64,000 nucleotides of DNA from Cymbidium sinense (taxonomy: Eukaryota; Streptophyta; Magnoliopsida; Asparagales; Orchidaceae), in NCBI GenBank assembly GCA_021442155.1, contig CM038222.1, positions 108,131,121 to 108,195,120 on the forward strand, written 5' to 3'. Numbering within the stretch: position 1 is the stretch's first letter; each line of letters begins with the position of its first letter. The notes under the pieces are model-generated. The model made no database searches. It saw only the letters and a program-made list of their open reading frames with translations, and was not told where the DNA came from. This document shows, one piece after another, positions 36,601-48,301 of the stretch. Made by a program: the position numbers and the translations under genes.

Positions 36601-37835
36601 TAAATAAACTTTTAAAATAACTCATAACCTCACATAAAACTTAGGCATTAAATTAAGATAATAAAATATTTAACAATCTCTTAGCTGGATGTTGTATGTT
36701 TAACATCACACATATCATCTTGTTTCACTCTTATTAAGAGAGGGCTTCCATCTTTGCTAGATAGAATGGGCTTAACTTTTGAGAGCTTGTGATGGAAAAA
36801 CACCTCTTTCTCTTTTGATTTAGGCTATAATAAACTTTATCATGCATTTAGACAAAAAGATCTTATAGCCTCTGTCAAAATAAAGAATAAAAAAATAATA
36901 TAAAACTTGATAAGATTTGCATTAGATTAATTCATTATTCATGTCGCTCATGCTCTAGTCTCTTAGGGAGTGGGTTTAAGGGTTTTAGCTTCTTTTCTAA
37001 ATAATAACAACCTAACCGTCTTGTAAAATCATAAGACTTGCCAACATGGTTTTAAAATGTAGGAGGAGTTAGCTGGCTGCCACTTCAGACAGTTATAAGT
37101 CCAACAGTTGGGTGATTTACTCTCTCTTGTGGAGGTAATAATATACTCACTTTCTCCTTAGATTTAGGTCGTGCTTTGGTCCTCGTTAAAGCTCCCTAGA
37201 TTTAGGATATGAGATTACTATTTTCTTTTGAGGCTATAAGCATAAATCCTCATCTCTTAGGCATTTCCACAATCTTGTATTACGGAATCATAAGTCTTAA
37301 ATTTCTAATAAAATTTTAACTCAAACATATAAGTCTCCTTAATCTCAAATATATAAAGCCCAACTATAAGACAGTTTGGGATGCTCACTAGGCTTCTTAG
37401 TATCATGAGCATCCTTTACTCATCTTCATTTGGTTTCGATAATAAGTCTTTCCTTTCGATCTATCCCATTTGATCTTCCAAATATAACCAATTTATTAAT
37501 AGTCTTATCTTTGAATTCTTTGGAGACAACAATTGTCTACTTTAATCGAGAGTATTCTTAAGGAATTTACATTCCTTATGATGTAATTAACTATAGGAGC
37601 TTGCCCCCATAGGGAACCTTAGAACTCAGTTTAAATAAACCCTACTTTATTCATCCATATAAAGTAGGGAAAAAATCTATGATACATTCGAAGACCCATC
37701 ATGCCTTAGGAGTCCTTATTAGGTGATTAGGTCCAACGTAGGTAGTGATTTCTATTTTTTGAGATAATGCACTATTCTTTAATGTCATACCCGATCACCT
37801 CAATAAGTACATCCTCGATGCATGGTGTTCCCCCC
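33650..37835 (+). mobile_element. Long LTR copy B, Tat/Ogre-like family
   Basis: Similar in order to copy D (about 49500-53884) and copy A. Two subrepeats start at about 34743 and 34988 ('gacat.cag..gcccc.aggagg' type). Other landmarks are the 'gactggatgttag' zone near 35862-35900, 'ggggttgtataaggttagagctcgac' near 36362, and the terminal 'taggtgattaggtcca..aataagtac' block near 37720-37815. The 5' limit is uncertain because the reversed copia piece abuts it. The last bases are degenerate. A striking perfect inverted repeat lies at 33813-34140. No coding potential is seen. Confidence 0.6.
33813..34140. repeat. Perfect 117-bp inverted repeat with inverted loop, inside LTR B
   Basis: 33813-33929 is the exact reverse complement of 34024-34140, and weaker pairing continues inward for about 14 bp. 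Both arms contain 'actcacatgtgtgag'. The loop (33930-34023) matches the corresponding part of LTR D only when reversed ('atgagccaat', then 'ttaggaTcattg'-like words). The left arm is in the normal LTR orientation. Confidence 0.95.
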
Positions 37836-38319
37836 TGCCCCATATACACACACATGCACATGAACTAAAAACCTTGGTGACTGGATGGTTCCTCACCCCA
37901 TCTCTAGTAGACAATTGTAGTCTCCAAGCATCGATAGTCGACTTATATTTTATATGAGTCTAAGACTATATTTTCTTTTATTGGCACTTAGCATATTTCA
38001 TTCTTAAGTAAAGCTAGCCAACATGCTCTAGGTTTTAGGACGTCACTCCTTATAGGTACTAGAACCCATATTGGGTTTCCCCAATAGGTGAAAAAAATAA
38101 AATTAACTCATGAAAGGAAATGACAAAAATTTGAAACCTCCTTACCACTAGCTTGGTGAGGCAAGGTTCATCTTAATGATTAAGAAAATAAACTCTTCTA
38201 CAAAATGTCACTTTCCAAAAGCACTTTTTTCAAAACTCACTAACAAATAATTTTGCACAAAATTTTTTAAAAAAAGGCACAAAACCTATATAAACAAACC
38301 CTATTTAACAATCCCTATG

Positions 38320-38640
38320 ATTGTTACATGAAGGTTCTTTTCAAAAGCACATTTTTGAAAATGACCCTATTCATTCAACATATCCAAAATTGTTGAGTGA
38401 GGAGTCTATCTTCAAATAATATCATAGCATAAAATTGAAGCTGCACTTAACATATTTCATATATGCTAAAGTTGGAGCTTCCATCTTTTCAAAAGCACAT
38501 TTTTGAAAATAACAATACTCATTCAACATACTCAAAATTATTGAATGAGGAATCCATTTTTCAAATAAAATCATAGCATAAAATTGAAACTTCACTTAAC
38601 ATATTTCATATATGTTAGAATTGAAGCTTCCCTCTTTTCA
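38320..38640. repeat. Two copies of a 160-bp hairpin-bearing repeat
   Basis: 'cttttcaaaagcacattttt' starts at about 38337 and 38487. Each copy contains 'attcaacatactcaaaatta' or a variant with its complement 'ttgaatgagg', the same hairpin theme as the 60-bp array that follows, then 'atcatagcataaaattgaa'. Confidence 0.8.
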
Positions 38641-39870
38641 AGAGCAAGTCATGCCATATTTGATTCCCACTTAACATACCCCATTTGTTAAGTGAGAGTC
38701 TCATTTTCAAAACATACATATTTGGCTTTCACTTAACATACTCCATTTGTTAAGTGAGAGTCTCATCTTCAACATAAAAATTTGGCTTTCACTTGACATG
38801 ATCCATTTGTTAAGTGAGATTCTCACTTTCAATATACAAATTTGGATTTCACTTAACATACTCCATTTGTTAAGTGAGAGTCTCATTTTCAACATACACA
38901 TTTGGCTTTCACTTAACATACTCCATTTATTAAGTGAGAGTCTCATCTTCAACATACAAATTTGGCTTTCACTTAACATACTCCATTTGTTAAGTGAGAG
39001 TCTCATTTTAAACATACAAATTTGGCAATCACTTATCATACTCCATTTGTTAAGTGAAAGTCTCATTTTCATAACATGAATTTGGCTTTCATTTGACATA
39101 CTCCATTTATTAAGTGAGAGTCTCATCTTCAACATACAAATTGGGCTTTCACTTGACATATTCCATTTGTTAAGTGAGAGTCTTATTTTCAACATACAAA
39201 TTTGGCTTTCACTTAACATACTCTATTTGTTAAGTGAGAGTCACATTTTCAACATACACATTTGGCTTTCACTTAACTTAGTCCATTAGTTAAGTGAGAG
39301 TCTCATCTTCAACATACAAATTTGGCTTTCACTTAACATACTCTATTTGTTAAGTGAGAGTCTCATTTTCAACATAAAAATTTGGCTTTCACTTAACATA
39401 CTCCATTTGTTCAGTGAGAGTCTCATTTTCAAAACATACATTTGGCTTTCACTTAACATACTCCCTTTGTTAAGTGAGAGTCTCATCTTCAACATACACA
39501 TTTGGCTTTTACTTAACATACTCCATTTGTTAAGTGAGAGTCTCATTTTCAACATACACATTTGGCTTTCACTTAACATACTCCATTTGTTAAGTGAGGG
39601 TCTCATCTTCAACATACAAATTTGGCTTTCACTTAATATACTCCATTTGTTAAGTGAGAGTCTCATTTTCAATATACAAATTTGGCTTTCACTTAACATA
39701 CTCCATTTGTTAAGTGAGAGTCTCATTTTCAAAATATGCATTTGGCTTTCACTTAACATACCACATTTGTTAAGTGAGAATCCCATTTTCAAATACATAT
39801 CATATCACATTTGGTTCTCACTTAACATACCACATTTGTTAAGTGGAGAATCTAATTTTTAAATTAAACA
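38641..39870. repeat. Array of about twenty 60-bp hairpin units
   Basis: Eighteen consecutive units from 38701 to 39780 keep an exact 60-bp period without a single indel; slightly shifted units flank them. Each has CACTTAACA, a nine-base spacer, then TGTTAAGTG, so each can form a 9-bp stem. The rest of the unit is 'agagtctcattttcaac' and 'atacaaatttggcttt'. Because 60 is divisible by three and the unit has no stop in some frames, both strands show long frames (38707-39862). A C variant ('tctcatcttc') marks every third unit. Confidence 0.97.
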
Positions 39871-40318
39871 AACACATGATCAATCACGACAAGCAAGGCT
39901 TTTTCACAAAATTTTCAAAACATACAATCTCAACATTTCTTTAGCATACTTTAATTTGCTAAGTAAAGTTTTTCAACTTCAAATATTTCAAACAAGATAG
40001 CAACATAAACATCTTCAAATATCTGAACCCCACCCAACTTACCTAAATTGGTTGAGTATGGGTTCTAAATCAAAATGAAATGGAAAAAACTCTCCTCTCA
40101 TTTTTAAATCAAATGGAAAAGACTCTCCTCAAAATCAAAATCTCTCCACTGAGCCCCACCATATTTGAATTATAAAGTGTGGGTTCAGGACTCCAAATCT
40201 CTATTGCTCTCTTGGGACAAGAATTAAAGTAGAAACTAGAAACCTGGCTCAAGTTACATTTCAACACATGCAGAGATATAGTGCAGACCAGTCAGTATAG
40301 TTTTTGCAGTCAGTACAT

Positions 40319-40378
40319 ATGGCCTCCCAGAAGTTTGTCTTAACCTTTCTATTCGAAATGGATTTGGCTATCGATTAG
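40319..40378 (+). pseudogene. Vestigial reading frame start in internal region 1
   Basis: MASQKFVLTFLFEMDLAID then a stop. It corresponds in place and pattern to the frame at 43794 (MSSGKLIFSFDSGVDLAMDQ) after LTR C. The shared pattern M-x-S-x-K-[FL]-[VI] ... DLA-x-D suggests the beginning of a once-translated ORF of this element family, perhaps a gag or extra ORF1. I do not recognise the protein. Confidence 0.4.
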
Positions 40379-40649
40379 GCTAGCCTCCCTCAGACTAACT
40401 CCACCCATTTGGTTTTCTTTGGCTGAGGATTTGAGTGAGCCCATATTACTTGTGAGGGGGCGACCCTCACCACTGTCAGCCAGGATGAGGTGGCTGGGCA
40501 GAAGCCAATTTTCTGTATTGACTTGCTTTCTGATACTGAGTATCCTTCTTTGAAGAGGAAGGCGGTTGAGGTTCCACCAGTTAGTTCAGCTTTTACAGCC
40601 ACTCAGGTGCGTGCTAGCACCTTCTTGTTGGTCCCCTCTAAGGTAAAGT

Positions 40650-43229
40650 CTATTGTGATGTTGTGTAAACCTCTTTCCTCTCTTTATAATAATTAGATGC
40701 TAAGTAAATATTAAGTGGAATAAAAGAAAAAATAAATTAAAATCCACCAATCCTTTTAATAACTTGAAGTGAAACCTCCCTTCATTTTAACTTAAATAAT
40801 TCCAACCTTAGATGATCATAATCCCTAAGATATACCACACCAAAACTTAGCACACACATTAGAATACTAAGTCACCACTTCTAGCTCTAAGTTAGGTTGG
40901 TGTATATTGTGATGTTGTATTTTTTTGTGATGTAGTGTTTTAGACTGGATATTAGGATTACATATGCGTAGACTGGATGTTAGGCCATTAATAACCAAAT
41001 GATATTTTTTGCAAGAGATTATGCTAAAGGGGTTGTTAAAATAATAAGCAAATATAAATGCTTTTTCTTGCAGGTTGCTTATCCCCCTTTGCATAATCCA
41101 CATTAGGACAAGTGAGCTTGGTTATCCATGTGTAGTATGCTAAGTCTAAATTTATAGAATATAACTACTTATTTGTATATATGTTTAGCTAACATCTATT
41201 TTATAGGTGTAGTTAAATTTTACTTTCCATAAATATGTAATTTTTATAATAGGATTAAAATTAGTGCTAAAGGTTTAGGATGAGCAGTGGCTAGAAGGAA
41301 AAGACCTGGGAGGCCCTCTGATGTCTGAATCAAAATCAAATTAAAAGGAGGAAGAAAAGGAAAGAATGAAGACCCTTATAGCATTTATTTAATTAAAAAT
41401 TATAATATTCTTTTGTAATCCAAGTTGTATAAGGGTAGAGCTAAGATACCCAACTTCTTTTCTTTGTCGTGGTGTATGGAGGTACCCGACCGTCCCAACC
41501 TTTTATTCTTTTACTAGATCTATGAATGTTTTATTATCATATTTAGCTTGTGCAATAAAAATGGCATATTTTTCATAAATTTCTTAAAGTTTGATGATTA
41601 AAATGTGTGGCTTGGATGCGGTAGGCTCTTTAGGATAAAATTAATTTTTCTACCCCCATTAAACAACTCACAACCAAATTCTAAAATAAATCATAATATC
41701 ACTTTAAAGTCTAGGTTATAATCAAGATAAATAAAAGATTTAGTAACCTCTTAACTAAATATTGTATGTTATAACATCATGCATAACATCTTGTTTTGCT
41801 CTTGAATAGGGAGGGTCTCCATTGATGCATGATAGGGGAATGCTTGACCTTTGAGGGCATCACTTATAGTGGAGAACACCTCCTCCCGCTAATTTAGTCC
41901 ATAATCTTATTTCATCATGCATATAGGCATAATTATCCTAAGTCTTTGTCCAAAAGATTATCATAATGATATAAAAAATTGTGAAATTTTCCATTTAGTT
42001 TAAGGGTGCATTTAGGATAGCTTTCTGTCTGCTTTGCATTTTCAGAAAGTAGCCAAAAAATAAAACAACTTCATTTGGCTACCAGCTTTTTGGCTATTTT
42101 TTAGAAAGTTTTGTGGTGAAAAAACTATTTTGAGAATCGAATATCGAGTGTGGTGGTCGTGAATCGCTTTTGAATTTTTTTTAAAAAGAAAAATATTTGT
42201 AACACACACAACAGCTTTTTCAAGAAGCTACTTTCTCTATAGTAGCTTTATAACCAACTTTTCAAAAGCTATAATTTCCCCAAACAGACCCTAAGTCATG
42301 TCTTCATGCTAGTCATGATCAAGTTTCTTAAGGAGTGAGTTTAGGTCACTTGTCTCATTTCTATATAAATAATAGCTTAGTTATCTTGCACTTACATGAG
42401 ACTAGCCTACATGATTTTAAAACATAGGAGGTGTTAGTTGGCGGCCATTCAGGGTGGTTGTAAGTTTAGAAGAGTCAGGATGGGCTTACCCCCTTTTATG
42501 GAGGTAAACCATTATGTCTCATTTTTCGATTAGACTGAAGTCATACTTTTAGCTTATGCTAAAGCATCTTAGATTTAAGATCTGAGGCTACTTGTTTCCC
42601 TCTCACTATGAGTCTAAGTCCTCACCTCTTAGGCATTTTCATAATCTTGTGTTGATGGACTGTAATCCCTAGCATTCTAATAAAATTTGAACTCAAATGA
42701 AAATAAACCCTCTCTTTCAAATATATAAAGCCTCACTATATGGTAGATTAGAGTGCTCACTAGGCTTCCTAATATCATAAGTTTTCCTTACTTACATTCC
42801 ATTAGAATCCAAGAATAAGTCTTCCAAATTGTACTTTCCTACTTGATTTCCCAAAATAATTAATTCTTTGATAGTCTCACTTTGTAGTCTTTAGAGATAT
42901 TTATTGAACACTTTAATCGAGAGTTTTCTTAAAGAATTTATATTTTATAGGATGTAATTAACTATGGAAGCTTGCTTCCATAGGGAACTAAAAAATTTAA
43001 CATAAAATAAATCTTGCTTTACTTCTATATTTAAAGTAGGAGAAAGATCTCTAGTATATATGAAGACCCATCTATCTTAGGAGTCCTTATTAGGTGATTA
43101 AGTCCATTGTAGGGTGATATTTCCATCTATTGAGATGGTACATCATACCTTAATGCCGTATCCGTTCACTTCAATAAGTACCCCTAAGATCTATGTGATG
43201 TCCCAATGACTCTAAATTAAAATACCACA
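40650..43229 (+). mobile_element. Long LTR copy C (5'-truncated), with MITE insertion
   Basis: Similarity to copies A, B and D begins in mid-LTR ('ctctttcctctctttataat' at about 40669). It continues through the 'gactggatgttagg' zone (40972), 'gttgtataagggtagagct' (41424), 'ggtgtatggaggtacccgac' (41471) and the terminal 'aagatctatgtgatgtccca' block, ending ACCACA at 43229. The upstream half with the subrepeats is missing. A 288-bp MITE sits at 42004-42291. It is followed by a primer-binding-like site, which makes C function as a 5' LTR for internal region 2. Confidence 0.62.
42004..42291. mobile_element. Tourist-like MITE with TAA target duplication
   Basis: The element starts GGGTGCATTTAGGATAGCTT and ends AAAGCT...CCCCAAACAGACCC, forming imperfect terminal inverted repeats. 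TAA lies on both sides (42001-42003 and 42292-42294). LTRs A, B and D lack the insertion at this point ('attagtctaagtcatg' near 2373 in A), which confirms the borders. The TAA duplication and GGG.. ends fit PIF/Harbinger-type Tourist MITEs. No coding capacity. Confidence 0.82.
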
Positions 43230-43238
43230 GATTTTTTT

Positions 43239-43256
43239 GGTGATTCTGCTAGGGAG
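43239..43256 (+). promoter_or_regulatory. Primer-binding-like site after LTR C
   Basis: TGGTGATTCTGCTAGGGA starts nine bases after the LTR end (CA at 43228-43229). It resembles the 'TGGCGACTC..CTGGGGA' site described for Tat/Ogre elements, which pairs with the 3' end of an arginine tRNA. The resemblance is from memory and several bases differ. Confidence 0.5.
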
Positions 43257-43793
43257 AGTTCCTCTCTCCAACGTTAGTAGTCAATCCTTATCTCTAAGCA
43301 TCGATAGTGGACTTATATTTTATATAAGTTTGAGATTATCATTTTTTATGTTGGACACCTTGCTTATTTCATCCTTAAGCAAGGGTGGCTAACATCCTTT
43401 AGGTTTTAGGACTTCACTCAAAGAAGGTCTTAAAACTCATATTGGACCTCAAATAGGTAAATAAAATTAACCAAAAAATTTATTTAAAAATAAATCAAAA
43501 AAATCAAGAACCACTTACCACTAGCTTGATAAAGTAAGGTTCATCCAACATTTTCCCAAATTCTAATGAAGTTCAAAAGAAGAATAGAAAAATTCCTTTC
43601 TAGAATTCCAACTCTCTCCAACATACACATGAACCCAATTTAACATAATCAAATTTGTTAAATGAGGGTTTCAATTCAAAGTCAAAAGTCAAAGTCAACA
43701 ATAATCAAAGCAGAAGTCTAATCCTATGTCATTCTCTTTTTCAACAGTGAAGTAGAAACCCCAACTCTCTTTTTCTTCAAGCAATCTAGCATC

Positions 43794-43877
43794 ATGTCTT
43801 CCGGAAAGCTCATCTTTTCCTTTGACTCTGGTGTGGATTTGGCCATGGATCAGGCCATGCTCACCTCAACTCCGTGA
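43794..43877 (+). pseudogene. Vestigial reading frame start in internal region 2
   Basis: MSSGKLIFSFDSGVDLAMDQ then AMLTSTP and a stop, 27 residues. It aligns with 40319-40378 in internal region 1. Position after the 5' untranslated block suggests the start of the first ORF of the element. Too short to identify. Confidence 0.4.
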
Positions 43878-46510
43878 TCAAGTTCTAGCTTAACCACTAC
43901 AAATTGATGAGCACATTATTGGTATGGTATGCCTTATTTCATGACCAATAAGATACTTTGATGTTGGCTTTGTTTAAGAAGATGTGAGTCTCTGAGCTTT
44001 CTTCTTGAACTAGCCACTGTGCACTGACTGGGTCCAAGTTTACATCTGAGGATTAGGATAAGACTCGTAGTGGCTCCTCTTCCCCCTGACTACTTTGAGC
44101 TTGGCTTCAGTCCTTCTTTGTGACTCCCCACTTGGTAGTTTCTTTAGATTGGATAGTAGTTGTCTAGCTAATGATAGACTGTCCTGATGATCAATCCTGC
44201 TTAGGAAAATGTGAGTCCCCGATGCTTCCTTCTTATATTAATCTTCACAAACTGACAGGCACCTTAGGTTGGCTGGTGTTCACTTTGCTGACACCAACCT
44301 ATCCAGTGGATAGCATCGCTCAGGTAGATGTGAGTCCCTACACTTTCTCCCTGAGTCGGCCACTGTATACCTACAGACTTTATATTTCAGGGATTACGAT
44401 AAGACCCCTCGAGGCACCTTCCCTGTGGGCATTCAATTTGGATTACGTCTTCTTGAACCCATCTAGACATGACCCAGGTTACTACTAAATTGGACAGTTC
44501 TCCTTTCCTAGTAGCCACCTATTTACCTCACTTTCGAAGTGAGGATTCAATTTCCTTTTCTTATATTTAGGAGTCTTCTAGACATAAAAACTTTCTTAGT
44601 CATAAGACACTTCTAGCAATTAGGTGAACACTTAATCTAAGCCTAGAAGACTTATAAGGGTTATTCATAAGATTAAGTGATGCCTTACAACTTAGGGAGA
44701 TAAACCTACCATATGGCCTAAAACTAATCTATGTCTACCTCTTTGGCTTAAACCAAATCTCAAATTCAATTCTTCCAAATTCAAATCCAAATCCAAATCA
44801 AATGATTGAAACTTATAACCAATTTCAAACCAAACAAAATCAAATCAACCCTTCCTAAGCCATATGATTTTATTCCATGGACTTATCCATAATCAAATCC
44901 AAACTCATCCAAATTCAATTGATTTTCTCAAAGTCAATTCAACGCTCTAATCAACCATTACAAACCAAATATCAAATCAAATCAAACCCAAACCTAAGCC
45001 CTTTGATTCAAACCTTTGGACTTAGACAAAATCCCCTTCAAGTCAAACCTAACTCAATTGAGTTTCTCATGAATCAATTATCCCTTCAATTATCTTCCCA
45101 AATATAAATGAAACCTGCATTCACATGTCCTAAATCAAAATCCAAAACCAAATCTAAACCCAACCTAAGCCCTTTGATTCAATCCTATGGGCTTAACTAA
45201 ATCTCCTTCAATTCAAACCAAATTCAATTGATTTTCTCATGAATCAATTATTCCTTTAATCATCATACCAAATATAAATCAAAATCCATGATCATGAAGC
45301 AAAAATCAAATCAATCCAAATCAAACCCAACCTAACTTATTTGACTTGAAATATCCAAATGAACCAAAACCCATTTGAACCCAAGTCAATTGCAATCAAA
45401 GCTATAAACCATGCCCAAATCCTATAAGCTCAACTAAATATAAATCAACCCAAAATCGACTCAACTAATTCCAATAGGCTCACTTGACCCAAAGTGACCT
45501 AAAAGACCTATTTGAGTCAAGTTCCAATCCTACCCAAATTGGATTGAACCAAGCTTTCTAAAACATCCTATGATGATTATTGTTCACTCTAGGTTGATCA
45601 ATTATCATCAATTGGGTCAAACCAAGTCAACTTGATCATTTGACCAAGTCAACCCTATTAATCTACATGAACCAAACTAACCAAATCTTAGCCCAAGCCA
45701 ATTAATTGAAACCATTGACTCACACCAACCTATGATCAATGATTGACTTGACCATCAATTGAGCCAAAGCTAACCCAATTGATCCTTTGACCCAAGTTAA
45801 CCCAATTTGACCTAAAAGGTCAATTAGGTCAAATCATGATCTAACCCAAAATAATTGGAACCAATGGCTCAAGTTCATTCCAAATTGATTATTGAACTTG
45901 ACCCAAGCCATAATTGAATCCAATTAACTCATTTAGCCCAAATTGACCTAAAGGGTCAAAATGTCCTAAATCCAAATCAAATCCACATTGATTCAAACCA
46001 AAGCCTACAATCATCTTCAATTAACCAATTGAATATGAATCAACCCATAACCCAAGCCAATTTGGCCAATTTGGTCAAATTAGTCAACTTGACCAATTTG
46101 ACTTACATGAATCCAAATGAGCCAAAACCAAATCCAAGTCAAATTGACTCAAACTAATTGAACCAAAATACTTCAAATCATCATTTGAACTTGCCCCAAG
46201 CCTTGGTTTGACCCCATTTGACCAATTGGTCAACCTAACCCAACCTAGCCCAATTTGACCTATAAGGGTCAAATTGAGCCAAACCCACTTGAACCTAGCA
46301 CAAACCCAATGAGACTTGATACAACCCATCTTAAACATACCTAGGGGCAGCCCAAAATCAACCCAACCTAAATTGGGTCCAATCCAAGGCAAAATAGTTT
46401 GGATCTTCTTCCTCACATGGTATTTTTCCCAAATGAGAAGGTCAACTCCTCTTCCTTTTCACTTGACAGCCTCCTCACACCCAATTTGGCACCTGACCTA
46501 CCCACCTAGC

Positions 46511-46571
46511 CCGACCTAAGTGGGCTAGGTCGGACATGGACTAAGGGGAGGTGAGTTAACTCACCTCCCCT
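46511..46571. repeat. Hairpin and 28-bp perfect palindrome
   Basis: CCGACCTA at 46511-46518 pairs with TAGGTCGG at 46526-46533. The 28 bases at 46544-46571 are a perfect palindrome centred on GTTAAC, starting AGGGGAGG. The neighbouring 'ctagccc' and 'gggctag' can form a competing stem. Confidence 0.95.
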
Positions 46572-48287
46572 CACTTGCCTAACCCAATGGATCCAAGGAA
46601 GAGGGCTGCCATCTTGAACCACCAACCAAATCGAGGCACATGGAGTTGACACCGACCACTCTAGCACTTAGATAGTAGTTGATCGACTGAAATTCAGGCT
46701 CCAATCCCGTCTGTCCAATCTAGGGGGGGGATATACCCCCTTTATTTCAATCCAAAATGATACCATTCGCACTTAAAGAGCTCCCAGGGCATTTTTTAAA
46801 TCCCCAGAGCTTCCCCGAAGCCTCCTAATCTTCCCCATTGCCTAAAAACTCCAAACAGAAATAGGGCGCCCATTTGACTTGGAATATTCAAATGAACCAA
46901 AACTCATCCAAACCCAAATCAATTGTAATTGAATTTATATATCAATCCCAAATCCATATATAAACTCAACTAAATCAAACTCAAACCAAAATCAGGCCAA
47001 CTAAGCCCAATTAGTCTATTTGGCCCAAAGTGGCCAATTTGACCTATTTAAGCCAAGTTTCAATCCTACCCAAATTGGATTGAACCAAGCCCACCAAAGC
47101 CTCATATCATGATTGTTGACCACCCTAGGTTAATCAATTTTTATAAATTATTTCAAACAAAGTCAACTTGGTCCTTTGACCAAGTCAACCTTCCTAACCC
47201 ACATGAATCTAAACTAGCCAAATTGCAACCTAAGCCAAATTAATTGAAACCAATGATTCATACCAACCCAAAACTAATATTTGAACATGACTTAACCTTC
47301 AATTGAGTCAAACTAAACCCAATTGACCCTCTTTACCCAAGTTGATCTAAAATACCAAATTGAGTCAAATTAAAATATAAACCAAATTGATTGCAACCAA
47401 TGGCTCAAGTTTATTCCAAATTGATTATTGAACTAGACTAAAGCCTCAATTGAGCCTAATTGACCCACTAAACCCAAATGACTTATTGAACCTAACATGA
47501 CCTAAAGGGCCAAACCAACCTTAAACCCAATCAAATCCAACTTAAACTCAACCAAAGAACAACATATTTCAAATGATTAACCAAACCCAAACCAAGCCAT
47601 GACCCAAGCCAATTTGGCCAATTTGGTCGATTGATCAACTTAACCCATTTGACCCATTTGAACTCAAATGAAACAAAATCAAACCTAAGCCAAACCAAAC
47701 CAAACCAATGACACCAATAAATCTCAAATGATCATATGAACTTGACCCAATTTGACCAATTGGTCAACTTGACCCAACCTAATCCAATTTGACCTATTTG
47801 AGCTAAATTGAGCCAAACCTAACCAAATGAACTCCAAATCACTTGAAATTTGGGTTAACCCACTTTTGACTCATTTCAAATATGTCCAAATTAAATATAA
47901 TGCTAAATGATTATCTTACCATTGGGTTAGGGGTATCACATGAGAGAAATCACCCATGTAAGTGGTCATCTCCATTCTTTAGCCACTTGACACTCTCCCA
48001 ATGGTCCACCTAAGCACTAAGGACACTGTCCAACCTGACCCAAGAGTTGGTTGGGTCATCCATGGCTCATAGAGATGTGAAATCACCTCACCTCCCCCAT
48101 TAGAGCATTTGAAACACCAAGGACACCCACTACCCTCCTTGGCAGCCACCTCCACACCTTCACCCAACCAAACTGAGCTAACTTATCACCTCCCTGCCAC
48201 CCATGATGCCCTGAGATGGCTAGGTAATCACAATAACCCAAATCAAGCTGAGCCATCCAATCAAGATGAGGAGGTATAAACCCCTCA

Positions 48288-48301
48288 CCCCCCCCCCCCC
48301 C
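48288..48301. repeat. C14 homopolymer
   Basis: Fourteen consecutive C in AT-rich surroundings; true length may be uncertain from sequencing. Confidence 0.9.

Larger units (their letters stand above)
37836..40649 (+). mobile_element. Internal region 1 of the long-LTR element (non-coding)
   Basis: Lies between LTR B and LTR C. Its first part, 37918-38170, matches the region after LTR C (43263-43545) with the 'aagcatcgatagt.gacttatattttatat' block, so it is a 5' untranslated region of the same family. A purported primer-binding site near 37879 is degenerate. Next come two copies of a 160-bp repeat (38320-38640), the 60-bp hairpin array (38641-39870), and a short vestige of a reading frame (40319-40378). 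No gag, protease, reverse transcriptase or integrase was seen, so the element is non-autonomous or gutted. Confidence 0.55.

Noticed and set aside
38707..39862. Long repeat-protein ORFs on both strands
   Set aside because: Openness follows from a 60-bp stop-free unit; there is no start context, no flanking coding sequence and no known protein.
38641..39870. CRISPR array
   Set aside because: Regular 60-bp period, but there are no unique spacers between repeats, the whole unit is repeated, and the setting is plant nuclear DNA with retrotransposon sequence.
44171..44488. 105-codon frame in internal region 2
   Set aside because: No recognisable family, no equivalent open frame found in internal region 1, and the flanking DNA is non-coding repeat. 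Kept only as a remark in the internal-region entry.
46084..46416. 110-codon minus-strand frame
   Set aside because: Built from repeated GGTCAA/TTGGGTC words in a tandem-duplicated tract; amino-acid pattern is low-complexity.
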